Source: a virus. From it: a stretch of DNA of 27,143 nt. This document shows positions 14,042 through 21,405 of this stretch, piece by piece. Where the stretch lies: IMG/VR virus record IMGVR_UViG_3300045996_002544, positions 1-27,143 of that record, one strand, 5' to 3'. The translations under genes and the position numbers were made by a program. The first letter of the stretch is position 1. The number at the start of each line of letters is the position of its first letter. Below the pieces are notes generated by a model. The model was not told the DNA's origin, searched no databases, and saw only the letters and a list, made by a program, of their open reading frames with translations.

Positions 14042-14289
14042 AAACCAGCAATCTCATGTCGGCCGCTGCCGGCATCGCTCTCGCTGCAGCTGCGCAGCTG
14101 CGCAGCGGCAAGATCTACGGCTACGAAAATATCCGCCGTCACTTGCAGACCCACAAGCCTGATCATGCACGCGGCGGGAACTCAATTGCGAAGCTGAACC
14201 GTCACACCGGCCAGCCGCACGAGCACAAGCGCGAGATCCAGCGCCGCTTGCGACAGCAGGCCGCCCGCGACGCCAGGACATCGGCATGA
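14038..14289 (+). CDS. Small basic early protein (83 aa)
   Basis: ATG 14038 overlaps the previous stop by four bases. Residues 7-22 are Ala-rich and hydrophobic, followed by a His/Arg/Lys-rich region (KLNRHTGQPHEHKREIQRRL). No motif is recognised. A membrane-anchored or DNA-binding role cannot be decided. Confidence 0.6.
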   Translation: MKTSNLMSAAAGIALAAAAQLRSGKIYGYENIRRHLQTHKPDHARGGNSIAKLNRHTGQPHEHKREIQRRLRQQAARDARTSA

Positions 14290-14396
14290 TCGCCCGCATT
14301 CAGGAAACCGCCGATCGGCTCACCGTCGCCGCCGCGATGCTCGGCACCGGCGCCGTGCTCGCCATCTCCCTGCGCAGTCTCGGGATCTGGCCATGA
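14286..14396 (+). CDS. Membrane microprotein (36 aa)
   Basis: The frame overlaps both neighbours in ATGA style and reads MIARIQETADRLTVAAAMLG, then a hydrophobic stretch to the end (about residues 13-35), enough for one transmembrane helix. The double overlap is the main evidence. Confidence 0.5.
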   Translation: MIARIQETADRLTVAAAMLGTGAVLAISLRSLGIWP

Positions 14397-14557
14397 TCTC
14401 CGGCATCCCCTCGCGCATGCGCCATCCTGATCTCGCGGCCGTGCTGTCGCCCGCGCCGGCGCCGGCCCCAATGCCGCGCCCCGATTTCGGCCCCGGACGC
14501 ATGCGCGGCCGCGCCGCATTGCTCGCCTCCCTCCAGCAAGGAACCCGTCATGGCTGA
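14393..14557 (+). CDS. Small Pro/Arg-rich protein (54 aa)
   Basis: ATG 14393 overlaps the microprotein stop by four bases. The sequence contains PAPAPAPMPRP and ends ALLASLQQGTRHG. Low complexity and lack of a family keep confidence moderate. Its end carries the CTCCAGCAA box that recurs at gene boundaries in this operon and the ribosome-binding site of the next gene. Confidence 0.45.
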   Translation: MISGIPSRMRHPDLAAVLSPAPAPAPMPRPDFGPGRMRGRAALLASLQQGTRHG

Positions 14558-14744
14558 TACTGCGCGCGTGCAGGCGATCTATCGCCCACGCAGCGAGGAT
14601 GTCCGGATCATTCGCCGCGACGGCGAATCCTTCGACATTCCGGCGAGCGACGCCGACGAGCTTGCCCGCGCCCTGCGCGATGCGGTGGCCATCCCCGGCC
14701 ATGCCGAGGCGCTGTGCCGCGAAACCGCGTGGAGCGCCCGCTGA
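14550..14744 (+). CDS. Small early protein (64 aa)
   Basis: AAGGA stands eight bases before ATG 14550. The sequence MADTARVQAIYRPRSEDVRI with RRDGESFDIPASDADELAR suggests a small alpha/beta domain. Its stop overlaps the next start (TGATG). No family recognised. Confidence 0.62.
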   Translation: MADTARVQAIYRPRSEDVRIIRRDGESFDIPASDADELARALRDAVAIPGHAEALCRETAWSAR

Positions 14745-15022
14745 TGCGCCGCGATGTCCCCGCCCAGATCGCGCGCCTCGCCCAGCTCGAGGCGATTCGC
14801 GCCCGCACGCTCAGCCCCGCCGAACTGGACGAGCTCGAGCTGTTGCTGGCGCGCGAGCGCTCCCGCAAACGCGCGATCGCCCGCCAGCTGCAGGCCGCCG
14901 AGCGACGCCACCAGCTATATCTGATCCGCCGCGCCGCCAGCCCCACGCCGCGCGTCTCGCGCCAGCTCGCCACGGTCGACGCGCGCCTGCGGCGCCTTCG
15001 CGAAGCGGCGGTCCGGTGCTGA
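14744..15022 (+). CDS. Arg-rich coiled-coil protein (92 aa)
   Basis: From ATG 14744 most of the protein is charged and helical: LSPAELDELELLLARERSRK and similar stretches point to a coiled coil over residues 20-60, with a strongly basic C-terminus. Translation is coupled to the preceding gene. A nucleic-acid or protein-binding role is inferred only from composition. Confidence 0.6.
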   Translation: MRRDVPAQIARLAQLEAIRARTLSPAELDELELLLARERSRKRAIARQLQAAERRHQLYLIRRAASPTPRVSRQLATVDARLRRLREAAVRC

Positions 15023-15023
15023 A

Positions 15024-15323
15024 ATGGCCAGGCGCCACCATCCTTGCGACGTTCCCGGCTGCGGCCGGGAGCGCGATCGGTGGCAACGTCTGTGCCCACA
15101 TTGCTTCCGCGCCCTGCCGGCGCCGATCCGCACCGGCATCATCCAGTCATTCAAATTCGGGCTCAAGGAGCGCCACCGCGAATGGAAGCGCCTCGCCGCC
15201 GAGCACATGGCGCCTCAGCTCGCTGCCCGCACCACGGCCGGCGTCAGCGCCGCCCAGGCTTATGCGCTCGCCAATCGCATCACCGGCGATCGCGACGAGG
15301 ATTGGCCGGAGGCGGCCGAATGA
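15024..15323 (+). CDS. Small zinc-finger-like protein (99 aa)
   Basis: The N-terminus contains CDVPGCGRERDRWQRLCPHC, two Cys pairs about 15 residues apart, which should bind one zinc. The rest (residues 35-99) is helical. ATG 15024 begins two bases after the previous stop. Small single-finger proteins of this kind in phages often bind DNA or host proteins. No family name recognised. Confidence 0.68.
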   Translation: MARRHHPCDVPGCGRERDRWQRLCPHCFRALPAPIRTGIIQSFKFGLKERHREWKRLAAEHMAPQLAARTTAGVSAAQAYALANRITGDRDEDWPEAAE

Positions 15324-15345
15324 ACCGATACAAGGGGAGGGCAGC

Positions 15346-15663
15346 GTGGGCGAAGTGTTCATCCTGAAATATCAGGGCCGGCGGGTGCTGGTGCCGCGCG
15401 ATCCCACCGATTGCTGCCCGGAAAAGGCCCGCTACGACACGGAGATCGCGGCGCGCATGGGCGCGCAATCGCATCTCTCGGTCGGCGCCCGCGGCGGGGC
15501 CAAGCGCCTCTGGGTCTATCCCTGCATCCGCTGCCACGGCTGGCATCTCACCCGCAGCGGCGAACAGGATCGCCCCGCCGTCAGCGCCACCCAGCTCTAC
15601 GTCGGCTTCGACGGCATCCCGCCGTCCGCCCTCCCTCTTCTCCAGCAAAGGATCTCGCGATGA
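15346..15663 (+). CDS. Small protein with CxxCHxxH motif (105 aa)
   Basis: GTG 15346 stands five bases after AAGGGGAGGG, a strong ribosome-binding site lying inside a tiny overlapping frame (15320-15367, 15 codons), which may only serve to couple translation. The protein has a Cys pair at residues 23-24 and a central [12 protein letters not shown], whose two Cys and two His look like a zinc site or a treble-clef end. Function unknown. Confidence 0.68.
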   Translation: MGEVFILKYQGRRVLVPRDPTDCCPEKARYDTEIAARMGAQSHLSVGARGGAKRLWVYPCIRCHGWHLTRSGEQDRPAVSATQLYVGFDGIPPSALPLLQQRISR

Positions 15664-15899
15664 GCGATAGCATCTCCGCCGAGCAGCTGCGCCTGTTCAT
15701 CGAACGCATCGAACGGCTTGAGGAAGAGAAACGCGGCATCGGCGACGATATCAAGGATGTCTATGCCGAGGCGAAGGGCACCGGCTTCGACGTCAAGACA
15801 ATGCGCGCCATCGTCCGCCTGCGCCGCATGGACAAGAATGCCCGCGACGAAAACGACGCGCTTCTTGAAACCTATCGCAACGCGCTGGGGCTCCACTGA
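15660..15899 (+). CDS. gapR: GapR family (DUF2312) DNA-binding protein (79 aa)
   Basis: The protein begins [20 protein letters not shown] and continues with [38 protein letters not shown] and [12 protein letters not shown]. This is the DUF2312/GapR signature over its full length. In alphaproteobacteria GapR is a small nucleoid-associated protein that clamps overtwisted DNA and helps topoisomerases ahead of replication and transcription. A phage copy may aid its own replication or alter host chromosome structure. It overlaps both neighbours (ATGA before, TGATG after). The assignment is very secure. Confidence 0.93.
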   Translation: MSDSISAEQLRLFIERIERLEEEKRGIGDDIKDVYAEAKGTGFDVKTMRAIVRLRRMDKNARDENDALLETYRNALGLH

Positions 15900-16345
15900 T
15901 GCGCGCCGAACGCACCCCCTCGAACCAGACCGCGGCGGTGGGTGGGCCTGACCGTTTCCGCAAGGCCGCGCCCGTTATCGCGCTGACCCCTGAGGTCATT
16001 GCCGATCTGCGCAAACTGCTCGATGGAGCGCAACAGCACGCCAGCATCAACGGCCTTCCTTGGAGGCGTGGTGCGAACGCAGGCAAGCCGCTTCTGTACG
16101 GCGGCGAAGAGGGCCGGGGCGCGCTGATCGCAAACGGCACGATCGGCTCATGGACGGAGATCGACCTTGCGGTTGCGGCGGTAAATGCGCTGCCGGCCTT
16201 GCTCGCGGTCCACGATGCCCTGGTTGGCGCGATGCCGATCCTTGCCAGCGCCGAGAGCAACGCCAGCGGCAATCCTGAATGGGAATATGTCGGCCCTCGC
16301 GTTGCCGCCGTTCGCGCCGCCCTCCAGCAAGCGGAGGCCGAGTGA
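15899..16345 (+). CDS. Unknown early protein (148 aa)
   Basis: ATG 15899 shares a base with the GapR stop. The middle holds GANAGKPLLYGGEEGRGALI and a helical C-terminus (DLAVAAVNALPALLAVHDAL). No family motif is seen. The gene ends with the CTCCAGCAA box and is coupled to the next gene (TGATG). Confidence 0.68.
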   Translation: MRAERTPSNQTAAVGGPDRFRKAAPVIALTPEVIADLRKLLDGAQQHASINGLPWRRGANAGKPLLYGGEEGRGALIANGTIGSWTEIDLAVAAVNALPALLAVHDALVGAMPILASAESNASGNPEWEYVGPRVAAVRAALQQAEAE

Positions 16346-16521
16346 TGGGCTACGAAACCGACTGGACGCCGATCAACAGCAAAGTGCCGTGCCGGAAGTG
16401 CGGCGTCGCTGGAAAGGTCGAGTATCGCGATTGGGAAAGCTCCTGCGGCGGATACGAGGATGTTCACTACCGCTGCAAAGCGTGTGGTGGCGACTGGTGG
16501 GTGGAAGGAGCGGACGCATGA
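16345..16521 (+). CDS. Zinc-ribbon protein (58 aa)
   Basis: Two Cys pairs, CRKCG (residues 16-20) and CKACG (44-48), about 24 residues apart with a short Trp-rich end (GGDWWVEG), make a zinc ribbon that occupies the whole protein. It overlaps both neighbours by one and four bases. Such mini ribbons are common in phage early regions; the partner is unknown. Confidence 0.7.
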   Translation: MGYETDWTPINSKVPCRKCGVAGKVEYRDWESSCGGYEDVHYRCKACGGDWWVEGADA

Positions 16522-17492
16522 CCGCTCGCACCCCCGATCCGCAGACCGCGACCCCGGCGGGCGAGCTGGTGGAAGGCCGCGCTCGTGAAATGCTGCAAGA
16601 GCTTATCGGCAACCGCTACAGCGACACGGCGCTGCGAGTTGCAACCGACTGGCTCAAGCAAGAGCACCGCCTCGCCCACGCCAAAGAGCAGGCGGTGGGG
16701 GTGGATGCTGTCTTGCGCTGCGACTTCGACGATCAGTGTAATCGGCAGGCGGCCTGTGCCTGGCAGACCGTCGATGGGCGGTACTTTCCGGCATGCGATG
16801 AATGCTCGGCGAAGACCAGTGCTCGCTACCCGCTGAGCGTCCTTTCCCAACCCGCCCTCGCACCTGCGGAGGTGATGGAACGGGAAGCCGCGTTTGTGGC
16901 ATTCGCGCTCCGGTGCTCGGCGAACAACCCCGCCGCGATTGGCCCCGCACGCAACGAAGCTATCGAATTGCTGGAGCGCTTCGGCATCGAGCCGAGAGAG
17001 CGAGGCGTGTTCTTCCACGACATCGCAGCAGATGAGCTAAACACCGCCAAAGCCCTCGCAGCCGCCCCGGCATCGTCTGTGGGGGAGGGCGCCCCCGAGC
17101 ATGGGGAGTTGGCTTCGCTGGTGGAGACGTTGGAGCGTATCGAGCGCTGGGAAATGCCGAAAACCGGCAAGTTCTGGACGAACGCGGACGGCACGACATC
17201 GGATCGGCCGATGTCCTATGCAGCCTGTTACGGCTCTAACGGCGAGCGCGACCTAATCCGCAGCATCGCCAGCGCCGCCCTCCAGAAGCTCTCAGCCTCA
17301 TCGGGCGGTGGCGTCTCTTTGGATTTCGAGGGCTTGGGCGACGCGCTGTTTGCGCTGTCGGCCCGGCTCAAGGCGTCCGGGTTTCTGGACGATACCGCCA
17401 ATCGCCCCGCCTACGAGCGCGTCGTCGCTGAATTCCAGAAACTCAGTCCCGCCGACGAGCAGGAGCAATCCGCAACGGGGGGTGCGCGATGA
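16518..17492 (+). CDS. Modular early protein, Ea22-like in style (324 aa)
   Basis: From ATG 16518 the protein combines a helical N-terminus, a possible metal site (CDFDDQCNRQAACAW and FPACDECSAK at about residues 70-105), linkers rich in Ala, Pro and Gly, and a C-terminal helical part (DFEGLGDALFALSARLKASG). The alternation of short unrelated blocks with low-complexity linkers is typical of Ea22- or dATP-type early proteins put together by recombination. Function is unknown. Less GC-rich than the genes before 15900. Confidence 0.68.
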   Translation: MTARTPDPQTATPAGELVEGRAREMLQELIGNRYSDTALRVATDWLKQEHRLAHAKEQAVGVDAVLRCDFDDQCNRQAACAWQTVDGRYFPACDECSAKTSARYPLSVLSQPALAPAEVMEREAAFVAFALRCSANNPAAIGPARNEAIELLERFGIEPRERGVFFHDIAADELNTAKALAAAPASSVGEGAPEHGELASLVETLERIERWEMPKTGKFWTNADGTTSDRPMSYAACYGSNGERDLIRSIASAALQKLSASSGGGVSLDFEGLGDALFALSARLKASGFLDDTANRPAYERVVAEFQKLSPADEQEQSATGGAR

Positions 17493-17665
17493 GAAACCCT
17501 GTCCGCTTCACTCTGCTCGGCTGGTCCTTCCTGTTCAACACGCATTGGGACCTGATCGGCCTGCGCACGCATCTGCCGCGCCGCGACCGTAATCAGCAGC
17601 ACATCACGCTCTTCAACATGCTCCTCCTCGGATGCGAGCTTAGCTGGTTCAAACGCCATGACTGA
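17489..17665 (+). CDS. Small aromatic-rich protein (58 aa)
   Basis: ATG 17489 overlaps the previous stop by four bases, and its own stop overlaps the next start by eight bases. It reads MRNPVRFTLLGWSFLFNTHW and later HITLFNMLLLGCELSWFKRH. Two short hydrophobic stretches could associate with the membrane. No family recognised. Confidence 0.55.
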   Translation: MRNPVRFTLLGWSFLFNTHWDLIGLRTHLPRRDRNQQHITLFNMLLLGCELSWFKRHD

Positions 17666-18083
17666 TACCGATCACCCCGGCCTTTCCGAGCAGCGGGCGC
17701 GCGGGCTCACCCCGGAGCAAGTTGCTGAAATCCGCGATGCCCGCGCCAAAGCAACCAGCAGAGAATGGGGGGCTGCCAGGTATGCCCGAAAGTTCGGCGT
17801 CAATCGGACAACTGTCGAGCGTGCGGCTAGGGGTGCGTCATGGAGCGCCTTCGCCCAGCCGCCAGCAAGCGTGGTGGATCGGTCCTCCAAGCCAGTGCCA
17901 TTCGAAGGCCACGACGAGCAAAATCAACGGGAAACTGCGGCTGATCTTGTGGCGCGGCTGTCCGAAATGCTCGGCGACGACACGGACTTCGACAACTACA
18001 CTTTCAGCATCAAGCGCGGAAATCTGCGCCGCCTGTTGAAAGCCCTCACCGGCTCCGGGAGGACTAACCATGCCGCGCAATGA
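17658..18083 (+). CDS. Putative HTH protein (141 aa)
   Basis: Residues 17-60, LTPEQVAEIRDARAKATSRE followed by AARYARKFGVNRTTVERAAR, have the pattern of a helix-turn-helix of the HNH- or resolvase-associated type (V-x-x-I-R, then Y/A-x-x-F-G-V-x-x-x-T-V). No HNH residues follow. The C-terminal half (DDTDFDNYTFSIKRGNLRRL) is a separate small region. The gene overlaps its neighbours and could regulate the end of the early operon. Confidence 0.65.
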   Translation: MTDTDHPGLSEQRARGLTPEQVAEIRDARAKATSREWGAARYARKFGVNRTTVERAARGASWSAFAQPPASVVDRSSKPVPFEGHDEQNQRETAADLVARLSEMLGDDTDFDNYTFSIKRGNLRRLLKALTGSGRTNHAAQ

Positions 18084-19194
18084 AACGCTGGACAATGCGT
18101 GTAAGCGTATCACCCGCGATGCCATCAAGGAGTCGCTGGCAGAGATCGCGCAGGCGTTCGACACGCTATTTGCGGACCGCGACGAATGGCGAGAGCAGCA
18201 CGAGAACCTTGTCGGCGTTCGTCAGGCTGATCTAGCAGCCCTCACCAACTCCGGGGCACCGGTGCCGGGGGAGTTCATTCAAGTGCGCCGGGCTGATCTT
18301 GAGAAGATCGCACAGCGGCGCTTTCAATGCTCGCTTCATCAGCACGGAATGGCCGCAGCCGAACTGGCGGGCCGGATGATCGATGAAGCCGCCAACCCGG
18401 TGCCCGACGATGCGGGTGGGGCTTTGGAGCGCGCCGCCACCGTGTGGAGAGAGGCTTACATTGCCGTCTATGGGTGCGAGCCTACGCATTCCAAAGAGGC
18501 ATATCAGGCGGCTTACAATGTAATCGCCACCGCCCTGAAAGCCCATGCCGCGCCAGCACCCTCAGACGAGGCGGGCGAGTGCTGGGTTCGCGTGCACAAG
18601 CCGACGCTCAATGATCTTTCGGCGATCGGTGAAGCGGCCGAGAGCGCCCTGCTATCCGAAAAAGGATGGACGGAAATCGGCCGGGCGGTGTGGGATCTGA
18701 TCAGCGAGGATGCTGAGGTATCCGACTGGTCGAACGCGATCCGCGGGAAATTCTATAGCGGCAAGAAGGGTCCCGAGGCGGGCGTTCCCGCTGGCATGGT
18801 GCTGGTGCAAGCGGCGACCGAGCTGCTTGAGCGCATGTCGTCCACCTACAAGGCTCGCAATGGTCGCGAAGTCGGCGTGCAGGGCGATGACGGCGAGAAG
18901 GTCTGGCTCGTCCATAGCGACGAGATCGAAGCACTGCGCCGCGCGCTAGAGAACACCCCCAAGCAAGCCACCCCGACCGACGAGGCTGTGCTGGGCGCCG
19001 ATCCTGAGCGGGAAGCTTGGGGATCAGCAGTCGAGCACGCTAAAGCCATATGCAGCGGCATCGCTGCCCGGTACGAATACGGCTCTCCCGAGAACAACGT
19101 TGCTCGGAATTGCCGCGATGCAGTGGCGGCGCTCGCCATCCGAGCCCGCTCGGCTCCAGGCTCCGGTGTGGGGGGAGGGCACCGCTCCGATTGA
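18070..19194 (+). CDS. Modular early protein, unknown (374 aa)
   Basis: GGGAGGA precedes ATG 18070. Like the 324-residue protein upstream, it joins several helical blocks by Ala/Pro linkers (AHAAPAPSDEAGE, ENTPKQATPTDE), suggesting recombinational assembly. It ends in a Gly/Ser-rich tail (APGSGVGGGHRSD). No catalytic motif found. It is the last gene of the compact early chain; the integrase begins 48 bases after. Confidence 0.68.
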   Translation: MPRNETLDNACKRITRDAIKESLAEIAQAFDTLFADRDEWREQHENLVGVRQADLAALTNSGAPVPGEFIQVRRADLEKIAQRRFQCSLHQHGMAAAELAGRMIDEAANPVPDDAGGALERAATVWREAYIAVYGCEPTHSKEAYQAAYNVIATALKAHAAPAPSDEAGECWVRVHKPTLNDLSAIGEAAESALLSEKGWTEIGRAVWDLISEDAEVSDWSNAIRGKFYSGKKGPEAGVPAGMVLVQAATELLERMSSTYKARNGREVGVQGDDGEKVWLVHSDEIEALRRALENTPKQATPTDEAVLGADPEREAWGSAVEHAKAICSGIAARYEYGSPENNVARNCRDAVAALAIRARSAPGSGVGGGHRSD

Positions 19195-19242
19195 TCCCGA
19201 ACCTACACCGGACTAGCCTGCCGCCCGCCAGCACCGCACAGG

Positions 19243-20493
19243 ATGCCCGCAATGCCCAAGAAGCGCCAGATTCCCTGCCTGTTCTCTCAGCCGCTCGCCT
19301 CCGGCGCCACCGTGTGGCACTGGAAGCCGAGCAAGTCGCTGCGCGCCGCGGGCTTCGTCAACGTCAAGCTCGGCACCGATATGGCCGCCGCCTTCGCCCA
19401 GGCGATGGAGCTTAACGCACAGGTCGCGGCCCTGCGCGCCGGCGTGCCGCTCGCCGAATCCGCGCCGCGCCGCCAGATTCCGCGCATCGTCCGCTTCGCC
19501 GAGCTCATACAGCGTTACAAGAAGAGCGACAGCTGGATCCAGCCGCCCGCCCGTGGCGGCCTCGCCGCCAGCACCAAGGCCGAATATGCCAGCCGCCTGC
19601 GCGCGCTCGAGCATTGGGCGATGGACGGCCAGCTGCCGGTGCGGGACATCGATCGCCAGCTGGTGCGCGATCTGCGCAACGAGCTGGTCAAGGGCAGCCC
19701 GTGGCGCGCCGCCGGCATCCTGCGCGTGCTGCGCCTCATTCTCCAGTTCGCCGTCGACGAAGGGATCGTCGCCGCAAACGCTGCCGAGAAATGCGACATT
19801 CCCGAGCCGCCGGCCCGCAAGACCCGCATGGAAGAGCCGGTGCGCGCCGCGATCGCCGAGGCCGCGCGCCAGCTAGACATGGCATGGCTTGCCCTCGCGC
19901 TCGAGCTCGCTTTCTGGGAGCTTCAGCGGCAGGGCGATATCCGCAACCTCAATCGCATGGCGTGGCGCGAAATGAACGACGTCGATCCGCGCGACGCCGC
20001 CGTGCTCGCCAATCCGCGCGGCCGCGTGATGGGCTTCCGCCTCTGCCAGCAAAAGACCGGAACATGGATCGACGCGCCCGTGCCGCCCTTCCTCCACGAT
20101 GAAGTCGAATCGGCGATGAAGGCCAGCAACAGCGGCTATGTCTTCCCCCATCCCGATCGGGCAGAGGAAGCCATGCCCGCATGGATGATCCAGCGCCGCT
20201 TCCGCGAGGCGCAGGGCGCCGCCTGGGCCGTGGCGATCATGGAGGAAGACTTTGCGCTGGCCGACGCGATCGATTCGTGCCAGTTCCGCGATCTGCGCCG
20301 CACCGGCATGATCCACTACAAGGATGCGCGCACCCGCACGCAGGACATCACCGCCTTGAGCGGCCACTATGCGCTGGGCAAGAAGACCATTCTGGACGTG
20401 TACATGCCCGGCGACACCGCCGGCGCCTGCCGCTGCGTCGCCAACGGCGTCCGCTACCTGCAGGAGCGCGAGCAGAGGGAGGCAATGGGGTGA
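19243..20493 (+). CDS. int: Tyrosine-family site-specific integrase
   Basis: The 416-residue protein has an N-terminal arm-binding part, a SAM-like core-binding domain (about 85-190) and a catalytic domain. Candidate catalytic residues are Arg229 (LQRQGDI), Lys271 (QQKTGT), Arg352 in FRDLRRTG, His375 (SGHY) and Tyr387 (LDVYMPG). The first His of the usual HxxR box is Arg349, a known variation. It would recombine attP with a host attB. ATG 19243 and ATG 19252 are both possible. The gene overlaps the next by four bases (GTGA). Confidence 0.9.
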   Translation: MPAMPKKRQIPCLFSQPLASGATVWHWKPSKSLRAAGFVNVKLGTDMAAAFAQAMELNAQVAALRAGVPLAESAPRRQIPRIVRFAELIQRYKKSDSWIQPPARGGLAASTKAEYASRLRALEHWAMDGQLPVRDIDRQLVRDLRNELVKGSPWRAAGILRVLRLILQFAVDEGIVAANAAEKCDIPEPPARKTRMEEPVRAAIAEAARQLDMAWLALALELAFWELQRQGDIRNLNRMAWREMNDVDPRDAAVLANPRGRVMGFRLCQQKTGTWIDAPVPPFLHDEVESAMKASNSGYVFPHPDRAEEAMPAWMIQRRFREAQGAAWAVAIMEEDFALADAIDSCQFRDLRRTGMIHYKDARTRTQDITALSGHYALGKKTILDVYMPGDTAGACRCVANGVRYLQEREQREAMG

Positions 20494-20861
20494 CACATCT
20501 CTGGGACGTAGATCACGACTATTACTGTTCGGACGAAAATTACTATCAAAACGGCACCCAGAAGCTGTTCGAAAGCTGGGCCGAGTTTATGGAGGCCGAA
20601 GGCGACGCGGAGATGGATCGCAACCTCGTTTTCCGCTGGGATTGGCGCGAGGGCGAAGGCTGGGAACTGGGCGACTACAACGGCGACGATTACTATCGTT
20701 ACGCTCGCATCCAGATCTACATTATGAACCAGCGCCACGGTGCATTCCGAAGCGCTTCGGTCAAAGTGTGCCGCGCCGACGAAGCAGATATCATCGCGTA
20801 TCTCAGACCGCGGTGGGAGAACCTCGCGGAGCTTTGGGCCCCGATTAATTCTCAAGATTGA
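20490..20861 (+). CDS. Conserved phage protein, acidic/aromatic (123 aa)
   Basis: GTG 20490 overlaps the integrase stop by four bases, with AGAGGGAGG upstream. The protein has many Trp, Tyr, Asp and Glu: FESWAEFMEAEGDAEMDRNL, VFRWDWREGEGWELGDYNG, and a C-terminal VKVCRADEADIIAYLRPRWE. I recall this pattern from small unannotated proteins in several prophages. Its strongly negative character could mimic DNA or bind a host protein, but this is only inference. Confidence 0.7.
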   Translation: MTHLWDVDHDYYCSDENYYQNGTQKLFESWAEFMEAEGDAEMDRNLVFRWDWREGEGWELGDYNGDDYYRYARIQIYIMNQRHGAFRSASVKVCRADEADIIAYLRPRWENLAELWAPINSQD

Positions 20862-20894
20862 CCGAATCGCGCGCATTGGAACACAGCGTGAACA

Positions 20895-21197
20895 ATGCCG
20901 CGCTATGCCACCCTGGAGGAAATCGACCGCGCGGGGTTCGACGTCCGGCTATGGTGCTTCCGGTGCGGACGCGGCCACACGGTGGACGGGATTATCTACC
21001 TGCACTTCGAAAAGCGGGGCCTCAGCGGCGATCTGCGGGCCGTACAGCCCTTTTTCCCGTGCCGGGGCTGCGGAGGTCGCGACGCGCTTATCCTGCCCTG
21101 CACGCCCGCCACACCGCGGCACGTGCCATCGCCGGCCGGGCTCGTCGCCGGCTGGTTTCACCAGATGCGCAGTGCGGGAAAGAAGCAGCGGCGCTAG
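20895..21197 (+). CDS. Small zinc-binding phage protein (100 aa)
   Basis: The protein has two Cys pairs, CFRCGRGH (residues 21-28) and CRGCGG (56-61), about 32 residues apart, separated by IIYLHFEKRGLSGDLRAVQP. A zinc ribbon is likely. It is the last plus-strand gene before the convergent late operon. Small zinc proteins behind integrases are common in phages of this kind; no function is known. Confidence 0.7.
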   Translation: MPRYATLEEIDRAGFDVRLWCFRCGRGHTVDGIIYLHFEKRGLSGDLRAVQPFFPCRGCGGRDALILPCTPATPRHVPSPAGLVAGWFHQMRSAGKKQRR

Positions 21198-21213
21198 CCC
21201 GAGTCGCCGGTTT

Positions 21214-21233
21214 TTGTCGCACGTGCGACAAAG
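21214..21233 (+). terminator. 20-bp palindrome, terminator or binding site
   Basis: TTTGTCGCAC is followed directly by its exact reverse complement, and GCTTTTG comes after it. It could end transcription from the plus-strand gene stopping at 21197. It could equally be a protein-binding site, since a further half-site lies at 21237-21246. Confidence 0.45.
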
Positions 21234-21369
21234 CTTTTGTCGCACGGCGCTCTGCCAAGGCCCTTGACCCACGCATTTCCGCCACTTAGGGGAGCCCCCG
21301 ATTGCCCCGTCGTCTAAAGGTAAGTTTTCCGACGACTTAGCAATTTCAATAGCTTAGCATGCAAAACCT

Positions 21370-21405
21370 GTGCGACATGGCGTTCCCGCGTGGGCTTTGT
21401 CGCAC
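21370..21405 (-). terminator. Stem-loop ending the late operon
   Basis: On the minus strand GTGCGACA, a 20-base loop with an inner CCC/GGG pair, and TGTCGCAC are followed by AGGTTTTG. The stem begins eight bases after the stop of the SGNH-hydrolase gene, which suits an intrinsic terminator. Confidence 0.5.

Noticed and set aside
21302-21365. Complete tRNA gene
   Set aside because: Only a 5' and D-arm resemblance is found; anticodon stem, T-loop and a matching 3' acceptor strand are lacking.
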